From the NCBI GenBank assembly GCA_036346255.1, contig CM070636.1, positions 24,311,539-24,375,538 on the forward strand: DNA of 64,000 nt, written 5' to 3'. Made by a program: the position numbers and the translations under genes. Every line of letters begins with the position of its first letter. The first letter of the stretch is position 1. Origin of the DNA: Ampelocalamus luodianensis (lineage: Eukaryota > Streptophyta > Magnoliopsida > Poales > Poaceae). This document shows, piece by piece, positions 33,901 to 45,060 of the stretch. Under the pieces are notes generated by a model. It worked only from the letters and a program-made list of their open reading frames with translations, did not search any database and was not told the DNA's origin.

Positions 33901-34814
33901 GCTATCTTTTCCTTTTTATAAGTTCCACTGCAATTTTTCGCCCAACCTCGAAGATATCGCCTAAGAGATCTAACTTTCCATTGCCACCTTTGTAAAGCAG
34001 TACCACCCCTATTTTCATTTTTCCACACATCTTTCACCATCTCCCTAAACCCGTCTCTACATAACCAACCTAATTCAAATTTAAATAAAGGCTGATTCCC
34101 TCTGTGGGAAGCCGCTCCTGTATTTAAAAGCAGCGGCGTGTGATCAAACAGAGACCGTTCGAGAGCGATGACTGTGACCAATGGAAATTTTTGCTCCCAG
34201 TCAGTACTCATTAAAACTCTATCTAATTTTTCAAAGGTTGGGTTATTGAACGAATTAGCCCAAGTAAACTGCCTGCCAGATAAATCAATTTCCCGTAAAT
34301 CCAGAGTATTAATCACAGCATTGAACATAAAAGGCCATCTAGATTCAAAATTATTATTATTTTTCTCCCCCACATGTCTGATGATATTAAAATCACCCCC
34401 AATTAGAATGGGTAGAGAGTCTTTCGTACAAACATGAACAAGCTCTTTGAGGAACTGTTCCTTGAAATGATTTTGGGCTGCACCGTAAACAGCCACAAGA
34501 ATCCATTGAAAATCATCTTCTTTATTTTTAAGATGAAACTTCACATAAAAGTCACCAGCATCAATAGAGCTAATATCATAAACCCTATTGTCCACCCCTA
34601 AAAGGATACCCCCCGACCGCCCATGAGGCGGAGAAAAATGCCACAAAAAATCCTGACCACCACAAAGGTGATTAAAACTAGTAGCTGAAAAATCTTTTTT
34701 ACCAGTTTCTAGAATAGCCACAAAGTCTAAATGTTGCTCCTTAACCGCCTCACAAATATACCGATGTTTAGCCAAGTCTCCCAGACCTCTGCTATTCCAA
34801 AAGAGCCCTTTCAT
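31000..34814 (-). pseudogene. LINE ORF2: endonuclease, RT and zf-RVT, broken
   Basis: It starts at ATG 34814, overlapping the ORF1 stop as ATGA. Residues 1 to about 230 are the APE-type endonuclease (GLFWNSRGLGD, GGDFNIIR, DRVLMS, SLFDHTPLLL). The RT follows (YRPICLINVSFKVF, LKLDFEKAYDKV, GLRQGDPMSSILFN); its active site reads YADN near 32730 instead of the usual YADD. A one-base deletion near 32530 shifts the frame, with a stop at 32508. The reading continues in 32439-31621 (SVGGRVVLINSVLSSLP), meets a TGA at 31623-31621, and then the zf-RVT region (CCFCIADETIQHLFIDCPF) is readable near 31570-31500. The product would be inactive. Confidence 0.88.
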
Positions 34815-37800
34815 TTCAGCTTTAATGTTATTGGCCTAGTATGAGACCTATTAAATTTTTTCTTTCCGGAGTGAGACAACCTCTTTTTAGTAGTTACTAA
34901 AGTAAAATTATTGTCATCATCCGCTAAAGAATCACCATCTAAATCATTACAAAAATGATTAAGGGACGCGATATTAAAGTCATCCTGGTCCTCCTCTACC
35001 AGTTCTTCTACCTCTACTTGACCTTTATTTTTAGCTCTTCCTAACTCAATGCTCTTAATACTTTTAACAGAACTAGCAATCTCTGCACTATTTTTGCCTA
35101 AAGAAATCCCAATGCTAGATACTTTTTCAATAATCTGCTCATCAGAAAAAGATAAAATTGAAAATTTATTACTAGACTTACTTGGATCCAATTCGAGATT
35201 ACAATTTTATGCGCCACGAGCCTTCTTGATTAAATCTTCATCGCTTTATTCTTTGCTTCTGAGTCTTTCACTTTGCCTAGGCTCCACCGGGATAGCATTC
35301 TTGGACATCATGAAATCAGTCCCCTCCACCCCTCTTTGAGCCCCTTCAGACTTTTGTGACACTGCCTCCATTACCAAAGTATCTTCACAGACTTCCCATA
35401 CATGGTTCAATTTTGCATTACAGCCCAAGATGCGCTGGTCCTTGGTTCGATCCATCGCATCTACACATTGAGCCATCACAAAATCACTCGCCACATTTTT
35501 CCCTGGTTTGGTGTGACTGCAGAGTTGCCGGACCTGATTTCCTGCTGGCGTGACACCCCTAAGTGCTTGCCGGATTTTGTATTGGCAACTCCGGTTGATG
35601 AAAACCCAGCAGCGGCAGATACTGATTCGGCAATATACTTAGCTGCTGATTGGACCACCTTAACACTAGCATCCAATTCAGGCTTGGATTCTTTTAGCAC
35701 ATCCATTGGTGAATACTTCTCACCGAACTTAGCTGCCGTGGAATGTAGCTCGTCTGAAAACGGAATTGCTGAAGCATGTGTCGCGGAAGAAGATTCGGCA
35801 ACATCAGCGCCTGGCTCGGTAGACTCCTCCACTGCTGCTTGAACCGCCAACAGACCTTCCATGATTGCACTCACATCATCTTCAGACTTATTTGCTTTAG
35901 TTGGCTCAGTCATCTCCTTCTCTGCTACAGGGAGTTCCAAGATGCCACTAATTTCCATTTCAGTTTTGGAGTTACCAGTAAGATCTGGGGAATTGAAGAT
36001 GTGTAATACATCTTCTTGGACACCAGTTTCTAAATCCTTTTGAGAAACCCAACTAGAATCCGAAGTCAAGAGTCCCAGCGTAGTTCCCTGATAACTAGCG
36101 GTAGACTGACCCACACCATTAGCCGAGACATTCGATTGAGAGACTAAATTATTCTTCGGTCGCTTGGCCTCTCTGTCTTCCATCTCAGCATCCTTACCCC
36201 TGCCTGGTTGGTCCTCTCCCTCATGATCATCTTTCTGGTCAAACTCTTCATCAATAGTATCTACACCATCTTCTTCAACTTTGAACGAAATGTCATAAAC
36301 ATATTCTCTAACCACAATCTCTACATTAGAAGGAATTGCCTCAATATCTAGAACTCCAACCAACATATGAACGAGATTGTTCTTACGAACTTTCTCCATA
36401 TCCACACGCATAGCAATACCTATGATTGATCCGATAGCACACAAACTTAGAAAGTCACGCACTTCGTAAGGCACTCCCATCACCTGGACCCATACCTTCT
36501 GGAGTTTAAACTTAGGTGTGGGCTTCATAGTCCATTCTTCAAAATGCAACACAACCTTCTATTCTTTTACATGTACTTCACCAATAGCCGTCATACGAAG
36601 CGTCTCAATTCTATTTGGAAAATGCACCAAAAACATGTTATCCCCTTGGCTCTCCACCTTAGGCTGCCAATTCAGAGGTATTAATCTTTTTAACTTAGCT
36701 ATCAGGAGTTCTTCAGATAGATGTTCCCCTGTGATCCGAACCAACCCGATCTTATTGCTTTCTTTCTTCAACTTCCTCTACCCAGTTATTGGGATATTGT
36801 AAAATCCCAATCCATCGGCACCGAACCCACATAAGTTAGCGATAGGTCTCGGCAGCAATGACAGCAGACATTTATTAGCTAAATGATCCGTTCCCTCACA
36901 AATATCACACGACAAGTTCGTTTTGCAATTAGCAATGCCATGTCCCTTCCCTTTGCATCGAAAGCAAATGAGGTTGGAAACATCACCTGTAGCATCAATA
37001 TTGGTATGGATGGATCCCACCCCGGACCGACCTCTACCTCTGGAGTTACCAGCTCCAAACCTCCCTCTGCCAAAGTTAAGAGTCTTGACCTGCAGCTGTT
37101 TAAAGAACTTGTTAACCCCAAAAACTGGAACATCTCTTTGTCCTCCAAGAACACAACCTGGCCCAGCAGCTTGACCTCCAGCACCCCCATTGACAGAGAA
37201 TTGGCCACCTCCAAATCGTTGGGGCTGTACACCTCCTTTGACCTGTTTGCTAGCATCACCAACAATTTGAAAACGACTATCCACAGTCGGTCCCCCAATG
37301 CCACCCTCAGAGACACAATCTTTGATTACAAACTGGCCGCCAGCACCCTGCTCACTAGCCTCCATGTTGCTCGAACCGAATCTGCCCACAATCTGATTGC
37401 CAGCGCCACCAACGACTGGGAATCTGTCGTCGACCTGGCCACCACCACCGCCAGCAGCGCCGGCCATAGGATCAACCCCAAGTCCCTTTCTTTGACCCCT
37501 TCCACTACCCCTTCCGAAGTCCATCGCACCGCTATGCCGGAGCACCTCAGCAAACAAGCAGCAATCACTGTGAGTTGTCCCCGACCAGATGCGATGTGTT
37601 TCCCTAGACCAGCTGCCGGAAGACCCTAGAGCGTTTGGCCGAGCTAATCTCCATGAGCGCTGAAAGAAACGTCAGAACCAGGGCAATCCACGCTTGTGGG
37701 CCTGCTTCCCAATGATAATCGGTAAGCAATTGGATGGGTCCAGTCCATTGTACGATCGGTTTTGAGATTGCATTAAATCCGGCAGGAAAATTGGCCCTTT

Positions 37801-38412
37801 CTGACTTGGAGAGGGCACCGAATTAACTGTACCGATCCAATTTTGAACTGGCAAAATCCTTTGCGGAACTTCCGCCCGCTTAGCTGTAGACTGAGTTTTC
37901 GAATTTTGAACTGACAACCCAATCGACGGAACTTCCGCCCGTTCTGCTTTGTCCTGATTTTTCCGGCTAACTCTTCCGATGACAACTCCTAACGTCACCG
38001 GCGGTGACACACGTGGAGGAGGTAACGGCCCCTGCCAAGGCCGACCCTTGTCTGCCCACTGCCCGTTCTGTTTGTCCAGCAATAGCCCCGTCACTCGGAG
38101 GTCTGAATGTGAGTAACCAGCTGCAATGGCATCTCTATACAACTCACTCTTAATCGGAGAAGACTCAAGATGGGAGGACAAAATACCATTACTTCGAGAC
38201 GCATTTGAAACTTCATCTGAGGTCTTAGGCTTCTGCTGCGAAGATGTTAGTTCCTTGGATACCTCTGCAAGAATTTCATCGTCATCTTCTGAAGAATTGC
38301 CCTCTTGCAACCTCCAAAAACGAGATCCGACCACATCGCTAATCACTCGATGAACCTGTGAAAATGGGACAAGAACTTCATCGTTGCCGGCAAAACTCGA
38401 CGACTCCATCAT
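34811..38412 (-). pseudogene. LINE ORF1 (DUF4283/zinc-knuckle type), broken
   Basis: It starts at ATG 38412. The frame runs to a TGA at 37674-37672, continues in the same frame to a stop at 36780-36778, then through another at 36561-36559 to about 35480. There it shifts frame and goes on through stops near 35247 and 35210 to a TGA at 34813-34811. Near 36960-36860 are two CCHC knuckles, CFRCKGKGHGIANC and CDICEGTDHLANKC. Downstream (36550-36450) the segment FKLQKVWVQVMGVPYEVRDF matches the plant LINE ORF1 RNA-binding region (DUF4283). The N-terminal third is Gly-rich. Its order, with the knuckles before the RNA-binding segment, follows directly from the reading. ORF1 proteins bind LINE RNA. 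Confidence 0.75.
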
Positions 38413-38550
38413 CTCCGCTTGAAAAAGAGGATCGCAGGAGCGCAGATGCCTGGCAAGCTAGGTCGCATCATGCTAGTTTCATCAAATCGCCCAGCATACA
38501 GCTGGCAAACCAACCATGTGAAAACTTTCACAATTACACGGCCTGCATGT

Positions 38551-38583
38551 AGTTCGACTCCTCTAAATATTTCTTTTCGTAGA
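38551..38583 (+). repeat. 33-nt inverted copy of ORF2 in the LINE 5' leader
   Basis: The bases 38551-38583 are the exact reverse complement of 31858-31890, which lies in the ORF2 coding region (peptide SSTPLNISFRR). The copy sits about 140 bases from the LINE 5' end, upstream of the ORF1 ATG, and is antisense relative to ORF2 in the element's own transcript. Confidence 0.9.
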
Positions 38584-38729
38584 CTCGGAACTACTACATG
38601 ACCATAGCAGCCGCGAAGGACCTCTTCCCTATTGAGAGGGAATCGAAACCAGGAAGTGACCAGCCGGAGCTCGTACTGTAAACTTGATGGATATAACTTC
38701 AAACTCTATTGAGATGTTCTTTCCCAGTT

Positions 38730-39204
38730 ACCTCAAACTCTAGTGTAATTTGTACTTGTGATTGAACGAAAAATGTCTAGCCAAATTTGGATCCAGCACA
38801 CATTTGATGGGGCAGTAACTGGAAACACGCTTGGCTTCCCCCTCATCCCACTCCATCCCCATCAACCTCTCTCGTCCGCACTGCACCGGGTCGGCGGCGG
38901 CGGCAGCGACGACACGGTTATGGTGGGTGTGGCTGCAGCATCAGCTGCATTGCTCGTGTGAGGCCTTGGGAATGGGATGAGAAGAGAGTAGTGGTGGCTA
39001 AACAGGCCGCCCGGCACGGTACTTCCCAGGCCTTATGCCAGCCGGCAGGATTATGAAGGAACACGGATAGGCTATACTAGCGCAATTTTAAAAATCTACC
39101 ACGCAACCAGGAATCTCCGCTAGTAATAGATCACAGAATTACCACTAGATGTGTAGATTCGTAGCAGAAGAAGAGTCGATGTAGCCCATTAGTGCGGTTG
39201 TAGT
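38730..39204. other. Sequence between LINE and Copia-1
   Basis: No supported gene. Around 38870-38960 it is GC-rich with a short spurious frame. The sequence is presumably older flanking DNA into which the LINE inserted. Confidence 0.35.
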
Positions 39205-40433
39205 CGTACTAGTCTCGCACCTCGTCCCAAGTGCTCCTCGTGACTGTCACAAATTGCATATCGTCTTAGCGTTGAAGCCTCGCAGTGAAGCCTCCAAGGT
39301 ATCCACACATACGGGGTAGGGACACCACGCGCCGGAGTACTAGCGCCGGCTGCGCGGTTTTGGGAGAGGGAGGCATGGCGGCTAGGGTTTCGGGAATTTT
39401 GAAAATCACACTTAACCCTATTGCTACCGCCCCTCTATTTATAAGCATCCATGATGGGTCTTGACCTTTGAGGCCTATTAGGAACTCATGGCCCATAAGA
39501 ATTCGGATCACATAAAAAATGTGTCCTAGCCTTTAAGCATACAACCATATAGGTTCACGTACACTTGGACATGGCCCGAGTACTCCTACTTGTCCACTAA
39601 TCGGTAGAGGCCCCTAGCAGGATATGCCGACTCTCGAGTATACGTAAAGATCACATTGCATGAACCTCAACAAATCTCATATATATTTCCCTTTACCTCA
39701 CAATATCGATCAAACTCAAGGCGGGTACATGTCATCCTTGTTAGTTAGCTCGACCACTCTTTCTCGATCACGTGACTCAAATTTCCCGACTATGTTTAAT
39801 TCTTTAACCACGAGTAGCATGGCCATGCATTTCTGAAATCCGATCACTCGAGAGGCCTAAATATATCTCTCCCGTTGCATAGAGGGGCAAATCCTATCTT
39901 GATCGACCATGCCTCGATGCATATATCATAACGAACCCGAAAGCTACCTTTATAACTACCCAGTTACGGAGTAGCGTTTAGCAACCCCTAAGTAAGTCAC
40001 TACACATCTTGAGTATGTGCGACGGCCTCAAGTCTAAGGATATAGCAAACACATTGTAAATGAGACCAACTGATGACATATAAGAATACAACGTTTTCTC
40101 GCAGTGTTTCATGGTGGGTCGATCCAACCCCATGTTCACTATCATATGTCCATATTATTGATTTGATATCTCCATATCTATGATCCGTGAAACATAGTCA
40201 TCAACTAACATATATGCTAGTCTATTCATATGTGTCCTCATATGTTTCCGACTAGGGATTGCTTTAGAATAATCATCGCAAAGATAAACGTAAAGTTTCA
40301 CAATCAAGTCACATACTTGATAATAAATATTAACGATATTATTCTTGGAACAAAATAACATATTATCCAATAAATTATAAACATAACAAAATATAATTAT
40401 CTCTATAATTGTCTCTAGGGCATATCTTCAACA
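39205..40433 (-). repeat. 3' LTR of Copia-1 (1229 bp)
   Basis: On the minus strand it begins TGTTGAAGATATGCCCTAGA (40433), a start typical of grass Copia LTRs, and ends at CTAGTACG (39205; CTAGTACA in the other copy). The segment 39205-39640 matches 46841-47267 in direct orientation. The polypurine tract AAATGGAAGAC precedes it (40434-40444). Confidence 0.88.
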
Positions 40434-40449
40434 GTCTTCCATTTGCACT

Positions 40450-40983
40450 AAAGTCAATCATTTAAGTATCTAATACTAATAGCTCTTGCCTTATGTTTTG
40501 GCTGTGTGAGAGACTTTGTCAATGAATTAGCAATATTTAAATCCGTATGTAATTTGCATGTCTTTACATCTCCTCTATCCACAATATTGCAAATAAGATG
40601 ATAGCGCCTGAGTATATGCTTGGACTTCAGATGGGATCTAGGCTCCTTAGCCTATGCAATGGCTCCATTATTATCACAACAGAGATCTATTGGGCTCGAG
40701 GCACTCGAGACCATACCCAATTTAGTAATAAAATTTCTTATCGAAACACCTTTTTTCGTAGCTTCAGAAGTCGCAATGTACTCGGCCTGTCGTAGAATCA
40801 GCAAACGTCTCTTGCTTGGAACTTTTCCAGCACACTGCCCCTCCATTCAAAATGAATACAAACCTAGATTGCGAACGATAATCATGTTTGTTGGTTTGGA
40901 AGCTTGCATCAGTGTAACCATTTACAACGAGCTCTTCATCACCGCTATAAACTAGGAACGCATTCTTAGTACTTCTCAAGTAC
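40450..40983 (-). pseudogene. Copia-1 RNase H
   Basis: The minus-strand frame begins just left of the CACTA insertion with YLRSTKNAFLVYSG, then GYTDASFQTNKHD, GGAVCWKSSKQ, and after a frameshift EYIATSEATKKG and LCCDNNGAIA. These are the Copia RNase H landmarks, including the catalytic Asp in YTDASF. Decayed near 40780 and beyond 40650. Confidence 0.85.
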
Positions 40984-40986
40984 TTA

Positions 40987-42315
40987 CACTGCTACAGAAA
41001 ACGTCATCACAGACGGTTCGGAACCGTCATCACAGACGGTTTTCCGAACCGTCTGAAAAAGTTTGTCTGTGATAACAGACATTATCACGAGCGGTTCAAA
41101 AGCGCTCGTGATACGAATATCGCGATGGTTCAAAGTAGAACCGCTGCAGTGATAGTAATTATCACGAGCGGTTCTACTTCGAACCGTGCGTGATAGTATA
41201 TTTTCATGACAGTTACGAACAAGAACCGTCGTGATATTACTATCACGAGCGGTTCTTGTTAAGAACCGCTCGTGATAGTTTTCAATCGTAAAAAAATACT
41301 AAATGTATTCCCCTTGGTCGTCCGCCTCTCCGCCTCCGGCACCTCGTCCACCTCCTGGCTCCACTCGCTCATGAGCCTTCTGAAGAAGGTCATGATCTTG
41401 TCCTCGTCGCGGAGCTCCTCGAAAGGCACATCCTTATCCTCATCCCTGCCCTCCTTCCTCACGGCCGCATCGCCATCTTGGGCTTTGCCTCATACATCGC
41501 AAAGCAAGCATTTGTCAAATCATCAAGCCACATTGTTCCCCGTCCATTCAATCAAAAAACAAAATTAAAGCACCCTTTCAATCACAAAACTGTATCCAAG
41601 CACACATGTATACCTCGATCTAGGAGAAGCCGCCGGGGGGGGGGGCAGGACAGGCGGCACCGGAGGGAGAAGGGCCGCCGCCTGGATGGGGGCGGCAGCT
41701 GGTGGGGGAGACGCCAGCCGGCCGTCCGGGGGAGGACGAGCGGTGGGAGGAGGAGGCCCGGTGGAGGGAGCACTGGGCGACGGCGGGACGAACGGGAGGG
41801 ACGAGGGCCGGCGCGGGAGAAGGGAGCCCAGAGGTCACGCTGGATTTGGGGGACTCCTTATTAAAATATAAGGACTTCTGCTACTCCCGCTCACGCATTC
41901 AAAATTCCCGCGCACGTATTCAAAATTTTTGAACTTCCGCGTTGTGAATCACATATCACAGACGTTTCGTATCACCAACCGTCTGTGATGAGGTATCACA
42001 GACGGTTCTATTAAAAAACCGTCTGTGATAATCTGCAGTATCATAGACGGTTCTATTAAAGAATCATCTCTGATAGTATCATAGACGGTTCTATTAAAAA
42101 AGCATGCGTGATCTGCGATTATCACGAGCGATTTTTAATAGAACCGTCTATGATATATCGAGAGACGGTTCTTTAATAGAACCGTCTATGATCTTGAGTA
42201 TCCTGAGCGGTTTGTATTACCAACCGTCTGTGATAGGCCCGACAGACCCAACACAGATGGTTCCATTTTAACCGTCTGTGATGAGGTGTCTACTATTGCA
42301 TATTTTGTAGTAGTG
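40987..42315. mobile_element. CACTA element 1 (non-autonomous, 1329 bp)
   Basis: The ends CACTGCTACAGAAAA (left) and CACTACTACAAAATA (right, reversed) are CACTA-type termini. The 3-bp target duplication TTA (40984-40986, 42316-42318) is perfect. About 280 bases inside each end are filled with direct and inverted copies of ATCACAGACGGTTC / ATCACGAGCGGTTC. There is no transposase; the interior has a Prp18-like exon fragment and a GC-rich block. It interrupts the Copia-1 pol between RT and RNase H. Confidence 0.92.
41307..41423 (-). pseudogene. Captured Prp18-like exon fragment in CACTA 1
   Basis: On the minus strand about 39 codons read FEELRDEDKIMTFFRRLMSE, then WSQEVDEVPEAERRTTKGN. This closely resembles the start of the conserved Prp18 domain of plant pre-mRNA-splicing factor 18 (F-[DE]-E-L-x-D-E-D-K-I-x-x-F-F-[KR]-[KR]-L-x-x-E-W, P-E-A-E-[KR]-R-T). 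An acidic stretch precedes it. The match stops abruptly at 41307. The family match is from memory of the Prp18 sequence, not a search. It has no promoter or full exon set, so it is a transduplicated fragment. Confidence 0.65.
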
Positions 42316-42318
42316 TTA

Positions 42319-43200
42319 GAATGTTTTTCACAGCTATCTAGTGACCTTCACTCGGATCAGCTTTGTATCTGCTTGTAACACTTAGAGTATATAATACATC
42401 TGGTCGAGTACATATCATAGCGTACATGATAGATCCAATAGCTGAAACATATGGAATATCATTCATACGATTTCGCTCATCAGTTGTCGAAGGATACTGA
42501 CTCTTACTAAGACTTATGCTATGTGACATAGGCAAGAACCCCTTCTTGGCTTTCTGCATGTTGAACTGTTTCAACACCTTATCAATATAAGTACTTTGGC
42601 TTAATCCAATTAGTCTTATTGATCTATCTCTATAGAGCTTTATTCCTAAGATATACACTTTCCTAGGTCCGTCATAGAAAAACTATTTTTCAATGAGGCC
42701 TTAACAGATTTCAGCATAGGAATATCATTCCCAATCAATAATATGTCATCCACGTATAAGATTAAGATTACAAGTGCGCTCCTACTAACCTTCATGTAAA
42801 TACAAGATTCTTCTTTGTTCTTAACGAAACCAAACCTTTTGACCTCCTCATCAAAATGTGTATTCCAACTCCGAGATGCTTGCTTCAACCCATAAATGGA
42901 TTTATGAAGTTTGCACACTTTGCTAGCATTCTTTGGATCGATAAAACCCTTATACTATGTCATGTACACATCCTCACTTAGATTTCTATTAAGGAAAGCC
43001 GTTTTGACATCCATTTACCATATCTCATAATCAAAATATGTAGCAATAGCTAGAATGATCCGTATAGATTTAAGCATCGCTACCGGCGAGAATGTCTCAT
43101 CGTAGTCAACTCCTTGAACTTGTCGAAACCCTTTTGCGACTAGTCGAGCTTTATGAATATGAACATTTCCATCCATATCAATCTTTTTCTTATAGACTCA
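42319..43200 (-). pseudogene. Copia-1 reverse transcriptase
   Basis: Minus-strand pieces give KARLVAKGFRQVQGVDYDET and MDVKTAFLNRNL (near 43130-42980), then SIYGLKQASRSWNTHFDEEV and the intact active site LYVDDILLIGND (near 42760-42725), then YLGIKLYRDRS-like sequence and IGSIMYAMICTRPDVLYTL to the CACTA junction. Stops are scattered near 43015 and 42960, and a frameshift lies near 42660. Confidence 0.88.
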
Positions 43201-43963
43201 TTTGCACTTAATGGTTGTAACACCATCAGGCTGATTGACTAGGTTTCGACCTGATTGTCTCCTATGGAGTCTATCTCGGATTTCATGGCTCCAAGCTATT
43301 TCTCAAAGTCTGGGCCCATCATCGCTTCCTTATAAGTCACAGGCTCATCGATGTCCAACAACAATGTATCACGCGAATACCGAGTAGGTACTTTGCGCAT
43401 CCTGTCTAACCTTCATAGATTTGGTGCTTCCCTGACCAGGGTATCTCCCATTGCGGGTTCCTGAACCATATTTTTCCTTATTGGGGCATCTGCGGCCAAG
43501 TCCTCCCCAAGTGGAATTTCTTGAACCTCTTCGAGTTGCATGGTTCTCCCACTTGCCCTTCTCGAGATAAACTCTTTCTCTAGAAAGACACCGTTTCGAG
43601 CGATAAATACTTTGCCCTCTTCACAGTTGTAGAAGTAATGAAGTACTGAAAACCACATCTAGCTGTCGTGTTCATTTGCCCACACACATTTGTATGTACG
43701 AGTGCCAGCAAGTCAGACACCCTCTCAGTTCATCTAGTGAAATGCGCCTAGGTCATCTTTCCAAGTAGACAAAATTGGCACGTTTCAAATGATTCCAAAT
43801 CAAATGAGTTTAGAAGCCATCATCATGGAGGTTCTTTATACGTTTCTCACTTATATGACCCAAACAACAATGCCAAATAAAAGTAGAATTCACATCATTA
43901 GGCTAAAGCCTCTTCGCATTAATATTATAGATAGGTGCATCATCAAGATTTAAAAAAAACAGT
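43201..43963 (-). pseudogene. Copia-1 integrase, core deleted
   Basis: The N-terminal zinc domain is present (WHCCLGHISEKRIKNLHDDG, CQFCLLGKMT; near 43900-43750). After GFQYFIT-like sequence near 43650 the reading jumps to the far C-terminal side (GKVFIARNGVFLEKEFISR, 43600-43550). The catalytic D,D-35-E core of about 250 residues is missing. The join lies near 43625-43640. Confidence 0.75.
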
Positions 43964-44655
43964 TGACGAGGATTAAAACCTCTATGTATTATCTTTAATA
44001 TATAATAAAAGATGATACGTATTTATGGTCGTAACCCCTAAGGCTAACGACCTCCCTGGTCGTAAGGATTCCAGAGGTTACATAATAGGTACCCTAGTTA
44101 GACAAGATCATGTGCCTAGTCTCCGACCAGAGAGCTGCTCGTAAAAGATATGAACTGATATTCGGATCTAACTCCAGGTATATTCCTTACCGTGTGATGA
44201 ATGGAACACATGTGTGTATTCCATGCCACAGGACGGTACACGATCCTAAGACACTGACAAATAACCATCATACGGTTGAGTGTCTCACAGATACTTAACC
44301 GCTGAACGGTTGATACTTCACCAACCATCGCCTCACTTTGACCAGTCGCGACCCTTCAACAGGCGTCTTCTCCAGAAGTAACTGCTACCACTTCGTTAAC
44401 TACTTAAAGGAGGACGTAAAGGCAGAAGAACGAGAGGAGATCATATCCCAATTCAAAAGATCAAGATTTCATTCGAAGCATTAGCATAGCAAACATTACA
44501 TTTAGTGTAATTAGGACTAGATCACCGCCTAGTCACAGGCACCCCCTGTAATAGCCAGTTCATATCAATAAAGAGCAGTCCCATTTTATCCCAAGAAATC
44601 CCGTGTCATTTTCCTTTATTTTATTTTCGTTATATCGGTGACTCGATCGTCGACA
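43964..44655 (+). mobile_element. Probable solo Gypsy LTR inside Copia-1
   Basis: The Copia protease/integrase reading breaks at both ends of this 692-bp block, which starts TGACGAGG and ends CGTCGACA. AATAAAG near 44569 and the T-rich end (TTTTCGTTATATCGGTGAC) resemble the 3' end of a plus-strand LTR of the Tat type. The flanks ACAGT and ATAGC are not a clean TSD (3 of 5), so the exact ends are uncertain. Confidence 0.55.
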
Positions 44656-45060
44656 ATAGCCCATTCATAACAGGAGCATAGCCATAAAATATTTTATTCA
44701 AAAATATAGAACAACCATTGTCCTCAATAATGAACTTATAACCCTCTACCAACAAACATGAGACAAAAATAATGTTTCTACTCATGGTTGGAACACAATT
44801 AGAATTATTTAATTCCATCATAAATCCTAAAGGCAAAAGTAATGGCAAGGTCCCGACAGCTAATGCAACAACCCTTGCTTTATTTCCGATGCGAAGATCC
44901 ATCTTGCCTCTTGCAACGCTCCTACTCCTTGTTAGACTCTGCATCGAATTGCAAATATGAGAAACCGATCTGGTATCAAATACCCAAGAGTTAACGGAAG
45001 AATTAGCAAAGAAAACATCTATAACATTAATACCTGAAGTGGAAATCTTAGTCCTACCAT
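44656..45060 (-). pseudogene. Copia-1 protease
   Basis: Minus-strand SWVFDTRSVSHICNSMQ matches the Copia protease start; the active site D-T-G reads D-T-R. MRSLTR-type sequence and IIFVSCLLVEGYKFIIEDN follow, as in the family. The frame stops at the inserted LTR. Confidence 0.75.

Larger units (their letters stand above)
30976..38713 (-). mobile_element. Full-length L1-type LINE (7.7 kb), minus strand
   Basis: The 16-bp direct repeat ATGTTCTTTCCCAGTT (30960-30975 and 38714-38729) brackets the element exactly. The 3' end on the minus strand is a short A tail (T run 30976-30981). From 5' to 3' it has a short leader, ORF1 with two zinc knuckles, and ORF2 with endonuclease, RT and a zf-RVT end. 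Stops and frameshifts disrupt both ORFs, so it is a dead full-length copy. Full length with intact TSD is uncommon; most LINE copies are 5' truncated. Confidence 0.93.

Noticed and set aside
35402..37629. Plus-strand open frames opposite the LINE
   Set aside because: They are antisense shadows of LINE ORF1; the minus-strand reading has the zinc knuckles and the RNA-binding region.
41582..41932. Pro/Gly/Arg-rich frames in the centre of CACTA 1
   Set aside because: They are caused by a GC-rich block with a G run; all frames look alike and no domain is seen.
43959..44660. TSD for the LTR inside Copia-1
   Set aside because: ACAGT and ATAGC agree at only three of five bases; the LTR is kept as probable without a confirmed TSD.
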